Assembly (NCBI GenBank): GCA_945643635.1
Contig: CALZFC010000045.1
Location: 2,450,001-2,514,000, forward strand
Reading direction: 5' to 3'
Origin: Allodiplogaster sudhausi
Lineage: Eukaryota > Nematoda > Chromadorea > Rhabditida > Diplogasteridae
Length of the DNA: 64,000 nucleotides
In this document: piece after piece, positions 56,079 through 64,000 of the stretch
Numbering within the stretch: the first letter of the stretch is position 1
Layout: each line of letters begins with the position of its first letter
The notes under the pieces: model-generated
What the model saw: the letters and a program-made list of their open reading frames with translations, nothing else
The model's database searches: none
What the model was told of the DNA's origin: nothing
Translations under genes and position numbers: made by a program

Positions 56079-57201
56079 ATGGCGTCACAGGAAGCCCCTC
56101 TGATCAACCCTTCTTCGAATGTGCAAAATGCCCCTTCAGCCGCTCCGCCCATTCCGTTCATGAAACCCCCGGAAACCGAAGTTCATTTTTACTTTTACTC
56201 TTCGTTGGAAAAAGACTATCCGACACCTTCAAAAGCATTTAAAAAGAATTTTCCGAGACGAGCTATACTTCCCAGTTCAATAATTCTTATTTCGTTACAG
56301 TACATCGAGCTAGTCCGCTCTTTTATTCACTGCCGCAACCCTCTGATCACGAATGTTCTCTCCGAGTTCTTCGGAACCTTCCTGATGATGGTTTCTTATT
56401 GATCACTGACATTTTGGATCTTGAATCTCTCTGTTATGACCGAATACTCAAGAGTTTAAAAAAACCAATCCAGTTTTTGTTGAAGAAACTTTGCCTTCAG
56501 TTCATTGGCATTGCAATCTCGCAGCACTTCTGCTTTGCACGGAATGTTGGCGCCTCGTTCTTCCAGGTACTTAGGATATACGAGCTTTCAATATTATTGA
56601 AAACAGTACGCACATACATACATACATATGTACAGTACCGTCCAACATTGTTGGGTCCGAAATTAATCCGATTAATTAAATTTATTTAAATAATTCAAAC
56701 TGGAATTGCGAAGTGTTGAGGACATGCCGTGCGATTTCGTCGGAGGGTTTTATGTCTTTTTTCATTGCGCATAACCCTGGAAAAACCGTTTTACAAAATA
56801 TGCCGTAATGACAAAGATCAATTTGACAAAGCAACGCTATTTAGCGAAATTTTTTGCTAGGTGTTTGGCTGAGAAACGAGATGGCTGAATCCAGAAGCCA
56901 AACTACAAACAACAAATTAGAGTGAAATTTTCTAAGCACTTCTTATTTTGTTTGAGTTTCTTCTTTTGTTTTGCTTGAGTTTCTTATCATATTTGGGTAT
57001 AAATGATAAGAAAAATGGAAAATAAGATTTTCTGTTGCGAGCAAAAAAAATTATCATGCAAAGCATTGAACCCCGGACCTTAGGATTCCCAATCAAACGC
57101 TCTCAATCAAACGAAAGCAAGGAGGGGATAGGTTGAAAGAGTGAGAGAGAGATTGAGAGAGAGAGAGAGAGTATTTGTGAACGAGACAGAGAAAGAGAGA
57201 G

Positions 57202-57233
<32 letters not shown>

Positions 57234-59553
57234 GGCGACAGAGAAAGCAAGGAGGGGATAGATTGAAGGAGCCCAAAATTCTAGGGCCCGGAAATGGTTC
57301 GGGCCGGGCCGGCTCAAAATTTTTGGGCCATTTACCATCTCTGATCGTCATCCTCCACGCTTCTTTGGTGACGCTGCGGACAATGTGATAGGAAAAGTAC
57401 GTTCCATTATCCTCGAGCGACGTGTGAGCGTTATTGCGAGAGCGTTTGATTGGGAATCCTAAGGTCCGGGGTTCAATGCTCTGCGAGAGCAAATGTTTTG
57501 CTCGCTAAAGAAAATCTTATTTTCCATTTTTCTTATCGTTTATACCCAAAGATGATAAGTAACTCAAGCAAAACAAAGGTAGAAACTCAAACAAAATAAG
57601 AAGTGCTTAGAAAATTTCACTCTAATTTGTTGTTTGTAGTTTGGCTTCTGGATTCAGCCATCTCGTTTCTCAGCCAAACACCTAGCAAAAAATTCCGCTA
57701 AACAGCGTAGCTTTGTCAAATTGACAGATCTTTGTCATTACGGCATATTTTGGAAAACGGTTTTTCCAGGGTTATGCGCAATGAAAAAAGACATAAAACC
57801 CTCCGACGAAATCGCACGGCATGTCCTCAGCACTTCGCAATTCCAGTTTGAATTATTTAAATTAATTTAATTAATCGGATTAATTTCGGACCCAACAATG
57901 TTGGACGGTACTGTATGTACACATGTAAATGTGTCAGGGTATGCATATCCCTGGATGGAACAAAGAAGCGGAGGATTATTTTTTTCTCTTACATCATCGT
58001 CATTTAATGAAAAATTTGAAAATTTGTCTGGCAAAAAAAATATCTTTTAGTCAGTCGGTTGGGGTTTTGCGTACTGCCTCGCAATGTTCGCGTGCATCAA
58101 GACAAGTGGTGCGTTCCTCTTTGTCAATGATGACTTTCAATTAATTTTGCTTTTTTCAATAATGAAATATTAAACCAATTTTAAATATACTAGTAAATTA
58201 ATTGAAAATTAAATTAAAAATAGTTTTTTCAACGTTTCGTCTTATTATCTTTGCTCTTAAAAAATAATTTTACAAAAGCATTTCTCCGAAATTGGACTAA
58301 TTGTTGAAGCATCAAATTTGGATTAACCTTTCAATATTGAACGAATCCTTTATTTGAAAACACAGACCTCATCTGCGGCGCACTGTTTAGATGAGGTATG
58401 TGTTTCCAAATAAAGGATAATACCATATGCATATATGGTATTTTCGTCGGGAACATTTTTTTTCTTTCTACTCCAGGCGGACATCTCAACCCGTGTGTCT
58501 CTTTCCTTTTGATGACCTTTGGCAAACTGGGCATCGTCGAGTTCGCGTTGTATGTTCCCGCGCAGATGGTTGGCTCCTTCCTTGGCTCCGCCCTCTCGTA
58601 TCTTCTGTATCTCGGTGAGCCAACTCGAAGCAGTATTTTAGAACTACATGTGTAGCTTATTATATTAGAATGTCGACATCTGTCGATAAGCAAATATGAA
58701 TCCATGCAAGTGACATCAATTAGATACAACTTTCTCGCTTCCTTTTTGCAGACTTCCACTGGGTCTTTGATGCAGCGCATGCAGCGGAACGTATAGGTGT
58801 TGCCGAGCTTAAGAAGCAAATGCGAGCTGCAGCAAAAGTGGCGGGTATGCCAGATCTACCCGTCCCTGTCTACATCGGAGCCAGCTCTTGCTTCATCTCT
58901 ATGCCCATCACGCTTGTCACCAATGCCAACTTCTTCGTGCACACTGTACATGATAAGCGAATTTCTATTTTATGTATCCATTAGCGAATGCTTGGAAATA
59001 AGCTGAGTGAGATCTGATTGTGAAACCTGCGTTGAGTTCGTGACGTGTGCCCTTCTCGGCCTCTCCGTTGCCGTCATCACGGACCGTCGCAATCGAGTGC
59101 CGGAGATGGCGCGGCCGCTTCTCTTCGCCCTCAGCTTCATCCTCATCTGCATCGCTTTCAGCTCTCACACAACCGACGTGCCGCCAGTCAGCATTTGCTG
59201 TTTCTTAGCAGTGCATACATGTGAACCTCGCGTATCTACATACATGCATATAAGAATCTTCAGCTCTCTCTTTACAGATGAATCCAGCTCGTGACTTTGC
59301 CCCGCGCATCTTTGCCACCATGCTCTACGGTTTTGACACCTTCGTATTCCACAACTACTACTTTTGGATTCCTGTCATCGCGTCCTTCCCAGGTTTCCTG
59401 GTTACCTTAATACATCGAACTGAATTAGCTAGCATCTAAATCATGCCTGAATTTCTTCTCGCAGGCATCACTTTCGGTGGCTGGCTCTACCAGCTCGCCA
59501 TCGGCGCCCACATTCCAGATGAGGACGAAGCGCGCTCTTCTCCTAACTGCTAG
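56079..59553 (+). CDS. Aquaglyceroporin 3 (NPC/NPA), divergent
   Basis: Nine exons give 333 residues: 56079-56180, 56301-56390, 56501-56566, 58051-58108, 58477-58614, 58752-58945, 59037-59186, 59278-59392 and 59465-59553. A 34-residue Pro/Ala-rich N-terminus precedes helix 1. The first pore box is GGHLNPCVSF; the second is NPARDFAPR. The usual G-Y-P context before the second box is replaced by SSHTTDVPP. Exon 6 is 75 bases longer than in aquaglyceroporin 2, adding about 25 residues, including the charged helix GVAELKKQMRAAAK, to the loop between helices 3 and 4. Intron positions match aquaglyceroporin 2, so the two are tandem duplicates. All junctions are GT-AG. The intron 56567-58050 carries a Tc1/mariner-like element, and intron 58109-58476 contains a strong hairpin. 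AATAAA lies at 59718-59723. Confidence 0.92.
56633..57913. mobile_element. Tc1/mariner-like element with long inverted repeats
   Basis: The element starts CAGTACCGTCCAACATTGTT and ends with its inverted copy. It is flanked by TA on each side (56631-56632 and 57914-57915), the target of Tc1/mariner transposons. The inverted repeats are very long, about 470 bases each (to about 57102 on the left, from about 57438 on the right), with few mismatches. The 335-base centre holds GA/GT repeats and no transposase frame, so it is non-autonomous. Near the inner end of each arm is a tRNA B-box-like GGGGTTCAATGC, but no full tRNA fold could be drawn. It sits entirely within an intron of aquaglyceroporin 3. 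Confidence 0.9.
58345..58418 (+). ncRNA. Candidate intronic hairpin RNA (miRNA-like)
   Basis: A 30-base left arm (58345-58374) pairs with a 30-base right arm (58389-58418) with only two mismatches, around a 14-base loop. It lies in the 368-base intron 58109-58476 of aquaglyceroporin 3 and does not span the splice sites. Arm length, loop size and paired extent match animal pre-miRNA hairpins. A very small inverted-repeat transposon is the main alternative. No known miRNA seed was recognised. Confidence 0.45.
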
Positions 59554-59717
59554 GAGTCAACCAAGCATCCTATAGAGAACTGTCCACAGACGCCTCCGCT
59601 GATTGAGTAAGAATTAGTTTTTTTCTATTTCAAAATGTCATTTCGTTCAGCAAAGCAATGGCAACGAACAACAAGCAGGGCCCCTCTTACATCTCTTCAT
59701 CTCTTCTCTCCTTCGAA

Positions 59718-59723
59718 ATAAAT
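59718..59723 (+). terminator. Possible poly(A) signal AATAAA
   Basis: AATAAA lies 165 bases after the aquaglyceroporin 3 stop and 25 bases before the TTAA-flanked transposon copy 2. Confidence 0.5.
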
Positions 59724-59747
59724 CTTTCGTTTGTTCATCTGTGTCTT

Positions 59748-60208
59748 TAAAGGAGGCGAAAACTCAATTTTTTTGCTATAAGGATGATTCTGTGAATATG
59801 TCCGGATTGAGCTTGCGAAAGCATCAGCAAAAATTCAATTTACTAAACCAAAAGTTAGAGGAGTAATTTGCATCTGAAAAGAGTCGCCTGATCATGAGGG
59901 AAATATTAGTGATTTATACAGAACTTTAAATTTAACATTAGTCCCCTGACCAAATTACGGCCAAATAGGATTGACGAGCATATCATGACCGAAAAGCGTG
60001 AAATTTCGTCGTTCGGCCGTAAAAAGACCGAAAAGCGTGAAATTTCGTCATTCGGCCGTAAAATATATGCCGGCATATTCATGATTCACCAAACGGACAC
60101 AAACCGCCAATTTGAAATATAAGAGAAAAGGATCACGTTGCTAAAATGTACCGTACTACAAGATCGGCCATTTCGTGCTAGGAGTTTCCGAGTTTAAGCC
60201 TCCTTTAA
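59748..60208. mobile_element. TTAA-flanked MITE, copy 2 (461 bp)
   Basis: Ends are TTAAAGGAGGCGAAAACTC and, inverted, TTAAAGGAGGCTTAAACTC: a 19-base terminal inverted repeat with two mismatches, each including TTAA. Both terminal portions match the copy at 31354-31641 in inverted orientation. The centre has an additional segment, including a 39-base tandem duplication at 59987-60062 that starts GACCGAAAAGCGTG. There is no coding capacity. Confidence 0.8.
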
Positions 60209-61009
60209 CATCTCAATCAAAAATCAATGGCTTTAATTTTATGATGCTACTGTTTGGAAATTGGTGATTATCTTCAGCAATAAAGCAACCTATTTACTAA
60301 TTACAAATGTCGCAAAAGGTACATATGTATGTATGTACATATGTTTCCATTTTAAACATTATATCTATCATTTTATCGTACTTTCGAATATTCTCGTTTA
60401 TGTTATAACATTGTTGAATATCGGCTGATAGTAGGGATTTTCATCACGCATTCTCCAAATGTAGGCCAAACTTGATCATATGGGGATATGTTATTTTTCC
60501 CTCAGATACATCCTTGAAAAAAGAGTTAGACTTGAAAAGAGAATCATTTCGATCTCTGTCTATCATCAACAGCACATTGAGTACAGCCAAACGCTCTCTA
60601 CTTTTTCTCCCGGCAACTGATAGCGTCAAAACTGACGTCTCACGCATGAATCAGCTTCAAGATAAGAAGAGAATTGCCTGACATATTTCGTTGGCAGAAC
60701 TAATCCACACCCTCAATAGTTTCCACAGGCTAGAAAAACTCATTAAAAATTCAAGAAATATGGGCCATTTTAATACAATAAAACTTATTTTTTAAATATA
60801 TATATTTAATTAAAATATATTGAGCAATAATGTAGTTTAATAAATTCACTAGCACTTTCTGCAACAAGACTCTTGAGAGTGCAAGAGAACGAAGGTTACC
60901 GATAACGAACGACAGAGAAGCGGGTCTTATCGTTGACTGTTTTGACTTCCTTATAAGAGACGGCGGATAAGTCACATGGCGGCAATCCCAAGTCCGCGTG
61001 GTTCGTTTG
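60209..61009. other. AT-rich spacer before NRF-6-like gene
   Basis: No gene was recognised. A short out-of-frame upstream ATG frame (60976-61032) overlaps the proposed start of the next gene and could dampen its translation. Confidence 0.5.
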
Positions 61010-64000
61010 ATGTGGTTCTCTGTTGGACGAGTTGAACTGTTGCTTCTCTCGTTGGTCCTGCTCAGCCGAGGAGTGGAAGGAGTTCTTCTGAACGAAGAGG
61101 AAGTAGCGCACCGCGCACTCGCGCGCATTGCAGGGCATCGACTTGCAACTAAGGTCTTTTCACTGTATTCTACATGGAGTTCTATTTTCCAGACAAACTT
61201 TTTCATATAATAAAAAGTATGTTTTTGCTTTTATATTTTATCATTTCATTATTTCAGGATTAAAGTGATACTCATAGGAACTCCGTTGTTCTCTTTCACA
61301 GGAAATCGCAGTAATCTGCGATGGTGACCTGCCGAGGTGCTTGAATGCATTCTCGTGGTCGGATGCTATCTCCGCCATCTCCTCATCTTCTTCTTCCTCG
61401 TCACTCCCCTCCGAGTGTGCTGAAGATGTTCTTCTTCTCTTAGAGGGCATAGCGCGGATCGCGGGAGCTCTTTTCAAGAAGGCCAACCTCACGGTCTTCG
61501 ACAAACAAGTCCTCTTGCCGTGTAGGTCATTTGTGCATTTATGCCTAAAATTTCACCGTTCAGTACAACTATGATCGATTTTAACAATTTAGTGATGGAC
61601 GCTTCCGGGAAGATCTCTCCGGGCATTCTGAAGGGTCATCTTACGTTCAGCGGAGAATACACTGAATGCGTCGGAATCGATGGCATCGTAGAGGGCCGAA
61701 ATCGAAATATTAGAGGAGCCTACTACAGGTTTTCCGCATTTTCTTTTAAAAAAATGTATTCTTGTCTCTTTCGAATGCGTGACAAATACTTCGATTAGCG
61801 AAGAAAAAACTTTTACCTAGATTCAACTTTGACTCGTCATTTCGCTACAATTCTGACCCTGACGCGTGTGCTGCGAGTCCCATTGCAATCGGCATCGATC
61901 TCTGTTTGCCTGCCAGTTGCACTAGACAAGCACTTCAGGCAGTCTTCGGGCCACAGCGTTCGCGATTATCTTATTTCTTTTAGTTATTTCTCCTTAGCCA
62001 GATAACTATGGGTTTAAAACTCTTTGTCTGTCAGCCAACTCTTCTGGATACTCGCCAATCTGCTCGGTCCTTGACGTCTTCCAGCCAGATGAATATCCAT
62101 CAGCTTCCTTCTACATCGTACTGTTAGTTTTTCGAAGCATATACATATGTAATCGTTGTGTAATAAAAAAATATATTTTCAAAAAGCGTGCAACGAATGC
62201 AACAGAAGAAAATAAGGAATATGATATTTTTGTTGAGAATCCCGACGGCTGCTGTGGTGTTAATTTGCATATTATGCGGTATAATCGACTACTTCATCTC
62301 GCCTCTCATGCAGGACTCCCCCATAACTAAAAGTTAGCACATTACATTCCTTGAAATTTTTCAGAAAAGTCACATAGCCAGGATTATATTCAACAAAATT
62401 TCAGTGCTTTTATGGAAGCTTTGTATGGCCTGTTCAATTTATCGAAATATTTCCTCCATTTTTGATCTCTCCGGTGTGAACAAGGTTTGAATCATTACGT
62501 TGGAAGTGACAATTTGTGGATAAAACTGTACATTTTTAGATATGTATTTTTGTCGCAGTAAGAAATTTCCGGAAGTTAAAATAACCCCCTTAGTTTATTT
62601 GAGCCTGGTCAAATTGGCCCAGTCCACTGCATTCGCTTCTTCAGCATGTGCTTGGTCGTCTTGGGACACACTCTCTCGACATCTATGCTTTTCGTTTGTG
62701 AGTCTGCAAAATATATCTTCATCGACTTTCAATCTCTCGATAACTCATTTTAAGGATTGGAGGAAAATGAGTTGAGTTGTTTGACTTGCAGCGAATCCGC
62801 TCGATGTCCTTGCGATAATGACTGATCTCACCACGGGATTCTTGACAAACGCCTATTTCACCGTCGACTCCTTCTTCTTTCTCTCGGGTCTACTTCTCGG
62901 CTTTATATGGTAACAGTAAAACTGCTCCTTAGTCATTAGGAATCTAGAAAGTGTTGAATAGGTTTAAAAACTACAAGAAGAACCCGCGCCAACTGACATC
63001 GAGCAGCGCATGGATAATGTTCTACGTCCATCGTATTCTACGGTCAGGAACATCCAACGAGCACTAAAGAAGAATGAACAGAGTCCATTGAAGTCTCTCG
63101 CCCCCTTTCTACTTCGCGTCCATGTTCGCGGGTTTCGTGGAGAATCCGCGGATGCTTGGAGGGATGCCAATCTTCATGAATCACTACTCCTCTGTCACTG
63201 GAGAGTGCGATGTTTCATGGTGGGCTGGCCTACTTTACATCAGCAACTATGTCTACTACGGCCGCTCGGTCAGGCAGAATTCTGCAGTAGAATTGAGAAG
63301 AATTGATAGTTTCAACACTGATTTAGTGCTTTGCCATTGGCTGGTATCTGTCGTCGGAGATGCAAATGTACTTTTTCACTCCCCCACTCTTATTCGCTCT
63401 CGGGAGGAAGCCAGTGATAGGCCTTCTTCTCTCGGCACTCGTTCTCTTCCTTAGCACAGCTGCTCACGTCTTCACCATCTACCACTTTCATTATCCGGTT
63501 TGCAATCTCTTGTCGATATTTCCTGATGGAGAACATATGCTGGCATATATTTTTTATACAACGTCATTAGAAAATACTATTATATACTAACTATGCACAT
63601 GTGAAGTAGCTACATGTACTCGTTTCTGATATATTGAAATATAAGCTACTTTTGAATTACCTTGATTCAGGCAAATACCTTAGACATCGGACCGGGGGAT
63701 CCAGAACAGACTCACGCTGGGTATGCCAAGCAGTTTTCAGTCCAGAGACTATGCTTATTCAGACATCAATTCAATTATAATTCAGAGACTACAGTTTTTG
63801 GATCTACGGATCTCCCTACATTCGCTGCCAGATTTATGTGATGGGTATTCTGGTTGGCTGGCTTTTACAGCAGAAGAAAGCTGTTAAGATAAATCCAGTA
63901 AGTGAGCTTCAAGGTTCTGATAGTATCTTATTGTTGGGCAGTTCAAACGATAATATTTCAGTTCGTAAACCTGGTATGCTGGTTGCTGTCATTCTGTCTG
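61010..64000 (+). CDS. NRF-6-type acyltransferase-3 membrane protein, 3' end missing
   Basis: Fifteen exons give about 580 residues, cut by the window end: 61010-61153, 61302-61521, 61593-61728, 61821-61957, 62035-62122, 62238-62332, 62405-62484, 62604-62697, 62792-62909, 62962-63042, 63094-63268, 63327-63497, 63671-63720, 63786-63897 and 63962-64000. A signal peptide (residues 1 to about 24) leads into the Cys-containing extracellular NRF domain, with LMDASGKISPGILKG and IGIDLCLPASC. Membrane helices of the acyltransferase-3 fold follow: VHCIRFFSMCLVVLGHTL with the conserved H, TVDSFFFLSGLLLGF, WIMFYVHRILR and WYLSSEMQMYFFTP. The family includes C. elegans NRF-6 and NDG-4, implicated in lipid and drug transport across the intestine and eggshell. 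Substrate is unknown. All phases agree. Confidence 0.92.

Noticed and set aside
57426..57500. tRNA-like segment with a GGGGTTCAATGC B box inside the Tc1/mariner element
   Set aside because: The anticodon and T arms do not pair, so it is at best a tRNA-derived remnant. The same sequence appears inverted in the other arm.

Overview
This is eukaryotic genomic DNA from a small invertebrate, most likely a nematode outside Caenorhabditis. The evidence is compact multi-exon genes with short AT-rich introns and GC-rich exons, an NRF-6-type acyltransferase-3 gene, tandem aquaglyceroporins, and AG acceptor-like sites directly in front of several start codons, as expected if messages are trans-spliced. 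No bacterial, viral, rRNA, convincing tRNA or CRISPR features were seen. (CT)n/(GA)n microsatellites are extremely abundant in introns and spacers, and most long open frames in these tracts are spurious.

Layout. 1-3.07 kb: repeat-rich, no gene seen. 3.07-11.93 kb (+): a ten-exon three-zinc-finger protein resembling the PRC2 cofactor AEBP2/Jing. 11.93-15.72 kb: spacer. 15.72-25.45 kb (-): CNOT2 (NOT2), the CCR4-NOT scaffold subunit, with its first exon(s) not found. 25.45-33.2 kb: mostly repeats, one unassigned minus-strand coding-like segment and a small transposon. 33.2-34.9 kb (+): a short type II membrane coiled-coil protein. 35.15-40.05 kb (-): a forkhead factor closest to FoxI, convergent with the previous gene. 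40.8-45 kb: an unassigned minus-strand reading frame, a small charged protein (+) and an all-helical, possibly BAR-type protein (+).

45.9-59.6 kb (+): three aquaglyceroporins in one orientation. The first has two ordinary NPA boxes. The second and third are closer paralogues with shared intron positions and a first box changed to NPC. The second has two introns whose 3' ends are not AG. The third carries a 1.28-kb Tc1/mariner-like element in one intron and a 74-nt near-perfect hairpin in another. 61.0-64.0 kb (+): an NRF-6/acyltransferase-3 membrane protein running off the end of the window.

Gene models were built by hand from reading-frame continuity across GT-AG (rarely GC-AG) introns, and exon phases were checked for each junction. 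Two regulators of gene expression (CCR4-NOT subunit, PRC2-like cofactor) and a forkhead factor lie in the first 40 kb; the last 20 kb is dominated by membrane transport and lipid-handling proteins. No operon-like spacing is evident.
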